DNA from: Eublepharis macularius
Lineage: Eukaryota > Chordata > Lepidosauria > Squamata > Eublepharidae
Direction: 5' to 3'
NCBI RefSeq assembly: GCF_028583425.1
Contig: NC_072795.1
Location: 11,059,001-11,123,000 of the forward strand
DNA length: 64,000 bases
Positions 36,601 to 48,600 of this stretch are shown here, in pieces; within the stretch, counting starts at the first letter, position 1, and each line of letters starts with the position of its first letter. The notes below the pieces were generated by a model. It ran no database searches. It was not told the DNA's origin and worked only from the letters and a program-made list of their open reading frames with translations. The position numbers were made by a program, and so were the translations under genes.

Positions 36601-39600
36601 AGTCGTAAACAAGAAATTGTGGCCCTTTCGTCCACTGAAGCAGAACTTGTGTCAGCTTCAGAAGCATGCAAAGATTTACAAATGCTTTTGATGTTACTTA
36701 AAGATTTTGGCATTATAGAACCTTTACCAGTTAAAATGCTAGAAGATAACCAGAGTTGTATAGCCCTTTTTCTTTTAGAAGGAAATACTCCGCGCACAAG
36801 ACATATTGGGACACGACAGCAGTTCGTGAAGGAACTTCAAGCACAAGGAATTATTAAGCTGCACTACTGTCCCACTGAAGAAATGACAGCGGACATCTTT
36901 AGCAAGCCGCTGCCCAGAGACAAGTACCAAGGTCTACGAAGTGACCTGAACATTGTGAATGCTGACGACATTCTGAGTCGAGAGGGAGTGTTGGAATAGG
37001 CGACTCAGCCTGCCTTTGGACACTGGGGGGCACTGCATGTCTCTTTGAATGTAATGTATAAGTCTAGCAATCTGCCTCTCTCTTGTCTAAGGTGGGAACG
37101 CCTACTGACTCCTCCTCTCTTGCCTCTATGCCTCTTGGGAGATTTCACACCTTCCCTCATGCTCTTCCAAGAGAAAAGATGTAAAGCCACCATGCTCCTC
37201 ATGGAGCCCTCCTCTTTGTCCACAAACCTGCACCTACAACCTCGCAGCCTAGTTTCAGGCCGTGGTATTAGCCTAGGGAATGTAACTCTTTAGATAGGAT
37301 CTTTCCCTTGTTATTACCAGAAGATATTGCTATGGAGAAATCTGCTACAATAAACTGTAAGTTCTATCTTTCTATGAATTTTGTCTGAGGATTAATTAAT
37401 GCACGTTTGTAAGGGGTTAAATGCTTCTGACTATATTACTCTGCTATGATACTCTGCTAAGTTACTAAACTAAATATATAAAATACTATTAATCTCTAAC
37501 AGTAATCTATGTAGTTCATAATCTTTTCATACTGTATGGCATGTAATACTGCAGACACAACCCCCTCTTTGCACCCCATAGTGAAAATTTTAGAATTATT
37601 GATACCTTCTTATTCCATGCTCCTAACCAAAACGTGAATTCAAAACTCCACCCCACTAATATACAAGGATTCAAAAGCTAGAAACAAACATCCCCTTTTC
37701 CATCCTCTAACAATTCGGACTGTGGCCGCTACCAGAGACACCATAGCTAAGAGGAATTCACAATTAAAATTTTAAAAATATATATGATGTCTATACCGGA
37801 TCAAATCAAGCCTCAAGCCTGAATTCTCCCTAAAAGCTAAAATAACAAAACTAAGGCTATCATACTTTGGTCACATCATGAGAAGACAAGATTCTCTGGA
37901 AAAGCCAATAATGCTAGGAAAAGTAGAAGGCAGTAGGAAAAGAGGAAGACCTAAAACAAGATGGCTTGACTCAATAAAAGAAGCCACGTCCTCCAGTTTT
38001 CAGGATCTGAGAAAGTCTGTTAATGATAGGATGTTTAGGAGGTCTTTCATTCATAGGGTCGCCATAGGTCAGAGGCAACTTGATGGCATATAACACACAT
38101 ACATGTTGTCTATAGCCACACAATCCAATTCTCTTTTCAAAAGAGAACACAGTAAATCTTCTCTGACATCTTTCCTCATGGATCTTTTAACTTCCCCACT
38201 AGCCTGTACTGCTCTGATACTTCTCCTGTAGCTTTTATATAGCCTTATATCTATGGATGAAATGCCAGCTGACAGCTATTTCACTGTTCAGATGATCATG
38301 TCCTGTCAGCTTGTGGCTAGATAAGGCTCTTCCTACAGGTTCCCTTTCAAAAGCAAACAGGAGTCCATTGATTGAACAAGGAAACTTTACTGCAGAAAAG
38401 GTCCATTATAGTCCACTGTCCTGAATAGGAGACTCAGGATGGTACACAGTCATTGTTACCAATGAAGGGCAAAGCATGAGGTACAAAGTAACAATACCCA
38501 TCTGGATTTGCCTCCCCCCACAGTTCTCAAAACAACATCTCTCAGTCCTGGGAAGCTGCTCTCCTTCAAGGCCAATGCTTGGTGGAACGGTGTTAGACAA
38601 AACAGTCGCCTCCGGTGGGAATGCTGCCTGGGAACTGGTGCACCTGGGAAGAAAGCACTTAAACACTAGAAGCATTAGAAAATGGAGTCAGTACAGTTTA
38701 GATATACACTGGAGTCAGTACAGTTTAGATATACACTGGACCTGACATTCTGCCCCCCCTTAAAACAGATCCCCCCCTGGTTTATATGGGTAGCGAGTAT
38801 GAAAAGCTTTGGTTAATCTAGGAGCATGAACATGTACAGAGTTCACCCACTCATCGTACCCAGAATCAAAGTCCTTCCATCTAATGAGGTAAAAAAGCTG
38901 ATTTCGTTTGAGTTTAGAGTCCAAAATTTGTTGCACCTCATAGTGTATTTGGTCGTCAATCAAAGTTGGAATGGGTGGAGCTTTGATGTGCCACTTGTCA
39001 TCGGTAGGAGCTCTTTTTAAAAGACTGACATGGAACGTATCGTGTACGTGGCGTAAGTTCTTGGGCAAAGTTACAGCAACAGTCACTTTATTTATTATTT
39101 TGCGCACAGGGAAAGGTCCCAGGAATTTCAGAGCGAGTTTGCGGCTTGTCTGAGCTAGTTTCAGGTTCTTTGTGGAAATATACACATGATCTCCAGGTTG
39201 TAAATCCCATTCGGCCACACGATGGCGATCTGCGTATTTTTTGTAATCCAGTTTGGCTTTTTCAAGATGTTTCTTAATAAGAGTCCATTGTTGCGCCGCC
39301 TCCCCCCACCACGAAGATACATCTGGCAAATTAGAGGAATGGAGAGGGGGAGCGTCCAACGGGAAGGGATTGAAGTGAGCTCCATAGACAATTTTGAAAG
39401 GGGCCTCTCCAGTTGAAGCGTGTACACTGTTGTTATATGAGAATTCGGCCAGAGGGAGAAGGTCTACCCAATTATCTTGTTGGAAATTAATGTAGCAACG
39501 AAGAAACTGTTCTAGTATCTGGTTTGTTTTTTCGGATTGTCCGTCGGTTTGTGGGTGGTGGCTTGAGCTGATGCCTTGCTCAATATTCAACATTCTCAAA

Positions 39601-42600
39601 AGCTCCCGCCAGAAGTTGGCAACGAACTGTCCGCCGCGATCCGAAATCACCTTGGACGGAAAAGAATGTAATTTTACGATGTGTTTTAAAAATAAATCTG
39701 CTAGTTTTCGAGCGGTGGGTATAGCAGTACAGGGAATAAAATGAGCTTGTTTGGAGAACAGATCTACCACGACTAAAATGCAATTATGTCCTTTTGAAAT
39801 AGGTAGATCAGTGATAAAGTCCATAGATATTATTTCCCAAGGTCTGTTGGGTGTTTCCAATGGTTGCAGGAGACCCGGAGGTTTTCCTTTTCTGGTTTTG
39901 GCGCTGAGGCAAACGGGGCAGGAACTAACATATTGGGAAATGTCTTTGCGCATGCCCGGCCACCAGAACTGCCTTTGGATTAGATGCAATGTTTTCAGAT
40001 ACCCATAATGACCAGCAGTGGGAGCATCATGACAGCGCTGCAAAACCTCCAGCCGGAGGCTGTCTGGGACATAAAACTTGCTCCCAGCTAGCCAATCCCC
40101 CTGTGGGGATTGGACCAGTTTGTTTCGCGGAGCCTTATCCCCCTCCTTTTCCACCTCAGTTTTAAGTTTCGATTTCCACTCCTGGTTGGCCAGGAGGGGC
40201 TGTTTGGCTTGACTGCGAGTAGTCACCACGCCCCCAAGTTGCGTAGGCGAGAAGACCGTGTCGACAGTCTCCTCCCATTTGCTCCTGTGTTGGGGCATGC
40301 GCGATAGGGCGTCCGCCAAAAAGTTAGTCTTGCCCGGGAGATAATTTAGAGTGAAGTTGAATTTGGAAAAGAATTCCGCCCATCGCAATTGCTTGGCATT
40401 CAGTCTGCGTGGGCTTCGGAGGGCCTCCAGATTTTTATGATCTGTCCAAACCTCGAAGGGGTATCGCGCCCCCTCCAGCCAATGTCTCCAATTAGTAAGG
40501 GCTGCTTTTACTGCAAAAGCCTCCTTCTCCCACACATTCCAATTCCTTTCCGCCTCCGAAAATTTTCTAGACAAGAACGCACAAGGCCGCAACTTTCCAT
40601 CCTCCCCCTTCTGCAGTAAAACTCCCCCTATTGCCGTATCGCTGGCGTCGACTTGCACTACGAAAGGGGACTGTTCGTTGGGGTGGGAGAGGATGGGTTC
40701 CGTTACAAATTGCCTTTTCAGGCATTCGAAAGCAGTTTGGCAATCGGAGGTCCATTGTAGTTTGGAGGAGGGTTTTTTAGCTTGGTCCCCTTTATCTTTT
40801 GTTTTCAACAATTCTGTTAAGGGGAGCGTGATTTGGGCGAAATTTGCTATAAAGTCTCTATAGAAGTTGGCAAAACCCAGGAAGGATTGTAGTTCTTTAC
40901 GGGTGGTGGGTGTTTGCCATTCTTGAATCGCTTGTATTTTGGTTGGATCCATTTTTAAACCCTCTTGGGAGATGCAATACCCAAGGTAAGTGAGTTCGGT
41001 TTTATGGAATTCACATTTGGACAACTTGATGGGTAGTTTATTATTCATCAAGGTGGCCAGGACCTTTTGTACCATTTGAATATGTTCTTCCTCTGTGTTT
41101 GAATAAATTAAGACATCATCAAGGTACACCACCACCCCTTTGTACAGAAATTCGTGCAGAACTTCGTTTATCATGGACATAAATACAGACGGGGCTCCCG
41201 TCAATCCAAAAGGCATAACTAGGTATTCATATTGTCCGAGGGGCGTATTAAATGCAGTTTTCCACTCATCCCCTGCCTTGATACGGACGTGGAAGTAAGC
41301 ATCTTTTAAGTCTAATTTTGTAAAGATCTTACCTTGGGCCACGACGTTGAGAAGGTCTCGGATGAGTGGTATAGGATAGGCGTTGTTGGTGGACACTGCA
41401 TTAAGTCCTCAAAAGTCCGTGCACAGTCGTAGTCCCCCATCCTTCTTTTTCACGAAGAGAACCGGAGCGGCGTGGGGGCTGTTGGCTGGGCGGATGAACC
41501 CTCGTTGGAGGTTGGTGTCGATGAATTTCCGGAGCTCTTCTCGTTCATGGAGACTCATGGGATAGAGTCGTCCTTTGGGCAGTGAGGCTCCGGGTAAAAT
41601 TTCCACCGCACAGTCCGTTCGTCGGTGCGGGGGTAGAGTATCAGCTTCCTCCTCGGAAAAAGCGTTTAGAAAAGGCCAATACGGTTCGGGTATTTGATTG
41701 ATTTCTTCTTGAGTAAGAAGGGCCTTTTCAGTATGAGTTGGATCATTGCCCCAGTTTTGGTTCCAACGGTGATTTTTGCAGTTGGCATGACTGAAGGTGA
41801 TACATCCTTGTGCCCAGTCTATGTAGGGATTGTGATCACATAGCCACTTGCTGCCTAGAATTAACGGGTATTTGGCAGTGGAGCTGATGACAAAAGACCT
41901 CTTTTCCCAATGTTGTCCCATGCCTGTGATCACTGGGATGGTCTCAGTGGTAACAGGGTTCATATTGGTGCCATCCATTTGTTCAAAGATTACTGGATTT
42001 TGTAATTCCCGAGTTGGTAAGACTAGTCCATTGACTAGAGCTGGGGCGATGATGTCTCTCGAACAGCCCGAGTCGATAAGGGCTTGCACTCGGATGTGCA
42101 TTTTTCTCTCTGGGTTGATTAGAGTTACTGGCATGAATAAGATGGACCCAGGCGGCCGGTTCCGTGCAGGGACGGGCTTGGGGCGGATCTGTCGTTTGGG
42201 CCCTTTTACGACAGATCCATCTCGTTTCCCGACTGGGGGCTTTCTGGATTGACTTCTGCGTTTGGGGAAGCGGGGTCGTATTCCATAACTTCTTCCGCTT
42301 CCAGTCCTCTCTCTGAGGCGGGCCTTTGGGAAGCGCCGCGGCCTCTGTTCGCGCGTGGCGCGGGAATCGGGCGTTGGAGAGTAGGAAATGGAGCAAGGGT
42401 TGGGCGCCGTAGTTGAAGCGGAGGTCTTTGCACAGGCCGGTAGGGGCATTGTGCTGCAAAGTGACCGGCTTGTCCGCATTGCAAACACAGCCCTTGTTGC
42501 CATCTAGCATCTCTCGCTCCACGGGTGGCGTACCCAGCTCCCCGTCCTCCCTTCTGTAAAGTCAAGGGTCTTCTTTGTCCCGTTTGTTGTTGTTGTTCAA

Positions 42601-45600
42601 CCAAACGGACTTCCAAAATGCGATTCTCAACTTCGCATGCAAGTTGGATCCAACCTAACAACGTAGGGGGATTGTCCTGCATGAGGGCTCTGTCCAAAAG
42701 TCTCGGGTTTAGTCCTTGCTTGAACAGAATGATTTTGGTGGACTCCTCACACCTAGGGCATTTGGCGGCCAATTGTCGGAATTTCGTGATATAGTCTCTC
42801 GCCGACATGCTGCCCTGTTTAATGGCTTGCAATTCTGTTCGGGCCCTGGTTTCCTCTAAGGGGTCTTCATATTGCGCTTGAATAGCATCCACCAACCCCT
42901 GGAGAGTATTAAGTTCCGGGGCCCCGATATTGTATAGTCCTACATACCAGTCCGCTGCTTTGCCTTGTAAGCGGGAGCCGAGATGTTCAATTTGACTGGC
43001 CTCGCTGCCGAAGAGGTGTCCCCACCGGTTGAAGAATTGCACGACTTGCACTAGGAAAAATCCCAGTTTGGAGGGATCCCCATCAAAAGTAGCTTCCAGT
43101 TTCACCCAACCCATCGGGAGGTCTTGCCTCGGAGCCGGTGCTGGGTAGAAGTCCGTCGGAAGCATCAATGGCACTTGAGGTATGGGGGGACCCGGTTGTG
43201 GTAGCGGTGCTGGTTGCGCTGGCGGCGGCATCACCGGTTGAGCCGGGGGTGGCGGCCTCGGCTGGGCTGGCGGTGGTGCTCTCGGCTGGGCCGGTGGCTG
43301 CAGTCGTGGTCGGACAGGCGGCTGCAATCTCGGTCGGGCTGGTGGTGGCAATACAGGAGGTGCTGGCAGTAGCGGTTGAGGTGGAGGTGGCCGGTGCGGC
43401 TGAGTAATGACCGGCCGCTGAGGGACGGGTTGGTGGGGTCGTAGTGGTGTAGGCCCCACCGGTTGGTTCGGAGGTGGTATTACGGGCTGCTCAAGTGGCA
43501 AACGTATCGGTTGCTGCGAAGGAGTTAGTTGCGGTCGAAGCGGAAGGGGCCGCAGCGGCGAAGGCCTGATGGGTGGTGGGCCGCGCGGGCTTGCCCCTCT
43601 CGGCGTCGTGTCTCTGGGACGCAAAGGCTGGTCTTGTGGCGTCGGGGCACTCGGGGTTTGTTGAATGGGAACCACTTCTAGCGGTCGTTGCGGTAATTCC
43701 TCCTCAGAAGGGGCCGGAGGCTCTTCCGTCTGATCCGGCCGAACTGTCGTTGGAGAAGCGGGGGGGGGTATCACCGTCGTTTCGGTTGGACGGGTTGGCC
43801 CTTCTTCCTCCTCTCTAGGCTCCTCCGCTGGAGTCTCCTTGGGAGATGGATCCCTGTCCGATTTAGGGGTTTCCGTCGGAGTCTCTCCAGGTACCTCAGC
43901 TGGAGTATCCCCGTGCGGCGGGGTTTCGTCTTTTCTAGGGAGTTCCGCGGGCGACTCTCCCGGTTCTCCAGGATAGTATTCCCCCTCTCCCGAAGGCAGC
44001 GGCTGCTGCGGGGCGTCCTCCACTGGATAGGACATGACACTTTGGAGGGTGGCGATTTGTACCGCCATTTCTTCAGGTGAGATTCTCTCCCCTGCCCCCA
44101 TCGCTGAGATTAGGTGAATGGCATGAGCCAAACTTTCCTCCATATCAATCAGCCTAGCTTCCAACTGTTGCATTCGGCTAGGACCCGGTTGCCCCATCAC
44201 GGAACCTCCTTCGGTTGTACTCACCGGGGAAAACGGCCCCCAAGGCGGAGGATCTCCTTGATCGACTCGTGATCTCGCTGCTAGAATTCCTTTGGCTAGG
44301 CCCGTCACTGCCGAGATGCCGGAATCTACAGCATGGGTGCGACTTTGCATTTGCACCCAACTATGTTCAGGAACTTCCGTTGACTCTTTCCATGGGGCAA
44401 GTTCCGAATAATCCCAACTCAGGGCGCCGCGGCGAGATGTGTTCCCGTCCGTCTGTTCGGCCGTCCTGTTCCAAAACAGCCACGGTTGGCTGCTATCCAG
44501 CTCAGGGACAGTCTCTAGGCTTCGGCGTCCGTCCATCGAAACTCTTGGATGAAGCCCTCCGGCCCTGCGCTCTCGCGTTTCTCGGGGTCTGGCTCCCCAC
44601 TCCGACGGGGTGGGTAGCGAGATCAAGGGGAGAGCGGTAGCCGTCGGCCTTGTCCCTTCACTGCTGAGGTCGATGAGAGGCGGTGTAGACGTCGAAGCTC
44701 CAGCCTCGGCTGGCACATGAGATTCTTGGGGTTGCACTGTTTGACTGTCGGGGGACGCATACGGATCAAACAAAGGATCCCTGTCCGGGACTACCTTGGA
44801 TTCCGCTGGGCCCGACTCAGGCATGATTGGTAACAAATGATTGGTAAACTGTACTGACTCCAGTGTATATCTAAACTGTACTGACTGTCCATCCCATTAT
44901 ATCTTTCTCCAGTCTCTCTAGAAACAATTTATGGGTATTTGGATGGTGTATTGGGAATAAAAGCAAAAAAATCATTGTAGAAAACGTTTCATTTTTCCTG
45001 TTGTCCATAACAGAGCAAGAATGACCCCACTTCAACTTACGATGAGGAAAACCTGGCTCAGTGTATTTCTGACTTTCTTGTTGCTGGGACAGATACACCC
45101 AGTGCCACTCTGCGATGGGCACTGCTTCTCATGGTGACTCATCCAGATATCCAAGGTGAGCCAGAATTGCGCAGTGTAAACAACAGTCACGCTATTCTTA
45201 GCAATTCTTTAAAAAGTCCCTACCAAGGGGATAATTAATATATCAGCACAAGCTTGGGTACTGTGAAGAATCAGTGAGAAGATAAACTATTTGAACATTT
45301 CCCCATACAGACCTAGATCTCCCCCTCCAGGTTTCTATAAGCTCTTAGAGGTTGAATTTATTTATTTATTTAGAATATTTCTACACCACCACTTAAAATA
45401 AAAACAATACAAGCGTATAAAACAACAAACCATGGAAACCAAGCTACTGGACATAAACAGCTTAAAAAATATCCATAACACAGACCTCATATCAGAAGGA
45501 GACCTATTCTCCATTGAACAGACTGCCACTCCATTCCCTCATTTTTGCTGGCTCTTTTAGGGAAGAGGGTCTTTTCATATTGGTTAATTTACAGAAGCAT

Positions 45601-48600
45601 TTTGGGGAGTCTCCTTAGTATGTAGAAACCTAAATCTTGCATGCTGGTAGCTAGACATGGGCACGATCAGAATTACAGACTGAAAATTGCCCCAATTTTG
45701 GCATTTGCGCCATTGGGACCGGACTGATCGGTTCCGTCCACGGCTCCCGGTTCAGCGCTCGGGTGGGGCGCTCTATCGGGTCTTGATCGGATCGATCGGT
45801 TTACGTTCGGGATTGCAGTCTGCAGACAGTCTGGCGCCAGCCATCTGTTCCCGAGGGAATGGAGCCCCGTGGAAATGGAGCCTGGGGAATGCCGGAGCTG
45901 TTTGCCCTCCTTCTGTCGCCTTGGAAACACGAATGGAAGCCCAGCTTCCCTTGATCAGCAGGGCTTCCTTCCAACCACAGAGCAGCCAGAAAAACATGCG
46001 CCCGTCTCATCCATTTAGGAGAAGAGAGGGGAGGGCAGGGGAAGGGGGTGTTCTTCTGTAGCCATGGGCACTCAAATCTCATCCCTGCAAAGCCTGAGAG
46101 GCAGCTCTTACGGCCAAACACAGCCCTCCTGTGTAGCAGACCCAGGCTTTATAAACAGCCATATGCTGCGCAACAAAGTTTCACTTTCCGCTCGCGGGTG
46201 GAGTGGGACAGAGGCGAGCTCTCGCTTGCCGTTTTTGGAGAGAGAAAGCACAAGAGAGAGAGAGAGAGAGGGACCTTTAGCTTTGGGCTTCAGTGGATAG
46301 GGAATTAGGGAATAGGGAGCTATCTCCTCTGGTTCCAGGGCTGCCGCCTAGCTCTGGGGCCAAGCTCGGTGGGCACCTCGGCTGAGGGCTCTGGTCTGGG
46401 GGGGAGTGTTGCAGCTGGGGTTGGGCTCTATTCCTATTCTCTCTCTCTGCTTCCAGGGCTGCCATCTAGCTCTGGGGCCAAGCTCAGTGGGCACCTCCTT
46501 GGCTGAGGGCTCACACAGTATTACACACTCTAGTGCCTGGTCACTCTGGTCTGGGGGAGTGATGATGGTGGTGGGTGGGCTAAGGCTCTAGTCTCTTCCC
46601 TCTCTCTTTCTTCAGGTGTGGTCCCCCGATAGCGGGGGGAATCAGGCCGCCCACCGGGCAAATGTCAACTCCCCCCCCGTGACAGTACCGGCACACTCCT
46701 GTGGGGACAGACCCCCCCCGCCCCCTGAGGGGAGGCGGCTCGCCACCACCTCCACGGGCCTGCCGGGCCCAATGGCCGCCATCCTTCTCACCCACCATTC
46801 CTTTAGCGCTGGAAACCGTGGGGCGCCCTGCCGCATCAGCCTTCCCGATTCCCGATTCTGTATCGGAAACGGGACTTGAACGGTGAAGTTCGGGTACCTG
46901 GGTTCGGCGGCGCCGCGGAATCACGATCAGCGAAATCGGGATTATTTTTTGGATCGTGCCCATGTCTACTGGTAGCCTACTTTTCTTCTTTCATGATTGG
47001 AAACTAGAATCATGCTTGATGGCAGAGTATGGCACCCTCAGCCAAGTGTCAGGCATCCCAACTGCTGCTCAGTCCTTGATTGAGCGCACTGTCTCTGAAC
47101 ATAACATAAATAGAGCCTGTTGGATCTGACCAGCGGTCCCTCTAGTTTCACAAAACAGCCGACCGATTTATACTGGAAGGCAAAGAAATGATGCTCTCGT
47201 CTATTGCTGTCTCCCAGCCCTGGGAATCAGAGGTTTGCTGCCTCTGTAAGATAGAAGGTCCCTTCAACCGCCATGGCTAGTAGCCGCTGATGGACCTCTC
47301 CTCCATGAAACTGTCTGATCAGTCACTTTTTAAAGCAATCTATATTTGTGGCCATCACTGTCTCCACTACCAGTGAATTCCACAGTTTAGTTACTCTTTG
47401 AGTAAAGAAATATTTCCTTTTGTCTGTTCTGATCCTATTTCTCAACAATTCCATTGGGTGCCTGACTCTAGCATTATGGGAGAGGGAGCAAAAGCTCTCT
47501 CTATCCACTTTTCCCACTCTGTGCTTAATTTTACAAACCTCTATCTTGTCTCCTCTTAGTTGTTTTTTTCCAGACTCTCCAACCTTTCCTCATAGGAAAG
47601 GTGTTTCAGTCCCTAATAATCTTTGAATGTTTTCCAGCTCTGCAGTATCCTTTTTGAGATACACTGAACAGAAGTGTACACAGTATTCCAAATGAGGCCG
47701 CAGCATAACTTTTTACAAGGGCATAACATTATAGGCTGTTTTATTTTCAGTCCCTTTCCTAATAATTCCTAACATGGAGTTTGCCTTTTTCACTGCTGCT
47801 ATACACTGGCTAGACATTTTCATCAAGTTTTCCACTACAACCCCAAGATCTCTTTCAATCTCAATTTCGACTTTTTCTTTTTTGTCCAGCATGCATCACT
47901 TTATACTTTTGCCATGTTGTTGCCCACTTACTCATTTTAGGGAGATCCTCAGGCAGGCTCTTCACAATCTGAATAATTTCATGTCATGTGCAAATTTGGC
48001 TACTACACTGCTCACCCCGAGTTCCAAATTCCAGATCCTGCAGAACAACAGGAGCCAGAGGCATCAACATCGAGCCAGGTTGCCAAAGCAACCCAAAGTA
48101 GTGCCCAGTCTAAGGAGAGTTCAGATGCAATTTCTGTTGCCTTTGAATACTTATCAGTCTGCAGGACATCCCAGTAGCATGCACAGACTGCAGGAATAAC
48201 CTTTGGGGATTCGTTTTGGGGAGTTGAGGGGAAAATACTGAGTTTTACTTGACAGTCCCCTCATCCTACTATATAATTCTGTAAATGGGTTTCTGTGACT
48301 CACTGGGATCCCAAGGCACAGGAGCATTAGTGCGACCCTAGCGGAGATAAGGGAGAGTCGCTCCTAGCAATGCTCACTGCCTTCTGCAGCTGATCCAGCC
48401 CACATGGGGCTGAAATGGATAGCTGCCGGCGGCTGCCCTCTCAGGGGCTGGAAGGCCAATGGAGAAGCACTGCAAGGTGGCCTGAAGGCGCCTTCTGCTG
48501 AGGCATAGGGCTACCTGGCCTGGCGGTGCTCTGCACCATGGGGCTGCCCTGCCCGTTGCAGCATGGCTCGGTCTAGCGGTGTGTTGCAAGCCAGTGCTGC

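Larger units (their letters stand above)
32223..37501 (+). mobile_element. Ty1/copia LTR retrotransposon, full length
   Basis: 5279 bp flanked by a 5-bp target duplication GTAAT (32218-32222 and 37502-37506). Two LTRs of exactly 513 bp align without gaps and differ at eight positions by eye, about 1.6 percent. The order gag, protease, integrase, RT, RNase H places it in Ty1/copia, because integrase precedes RT. The element is in the same orientation as the P450 gene, within intron 5. It carries a TAG inside the RT, a 1-nt shift near 36210 and an altered RT active site, so this copy should not be autonomous. Confidence 0.97.
38304..44885 (-). mobile_element. Ty3/gypsy chromovirus with a single LTR
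   Basis: About 6.6 kb between 5-bp target duplications TGTCC (38299-38303 and 44886-44890). The coding strand is minus. The 3' LTR (38304-38747) is complete, but the expected 5' LTR is absent. At that end the element carries only a 40-bp stretch (44846-44885) that is the reverse complement of the first part of the 3' LTR, followed almost at once by gag. No primer-binding site is recognised. The genes are gag and pol with protease, RT, RNase H, integrase and a C-terminal chromodomain, in that order. It lies antisense to the P450 gene in intron 5. Confidence 0.93.

Noticed and set aside
43138..43407. Ala/Val-rich plus-strand frame
   Set aside because: It is the shadow of the proline-rich gag on the minus strand.
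46616..46963. Open frames on both strands in the hAT interior
   Set aside because: GC-rich sequence keeps several frames open at once; none shows a motif.
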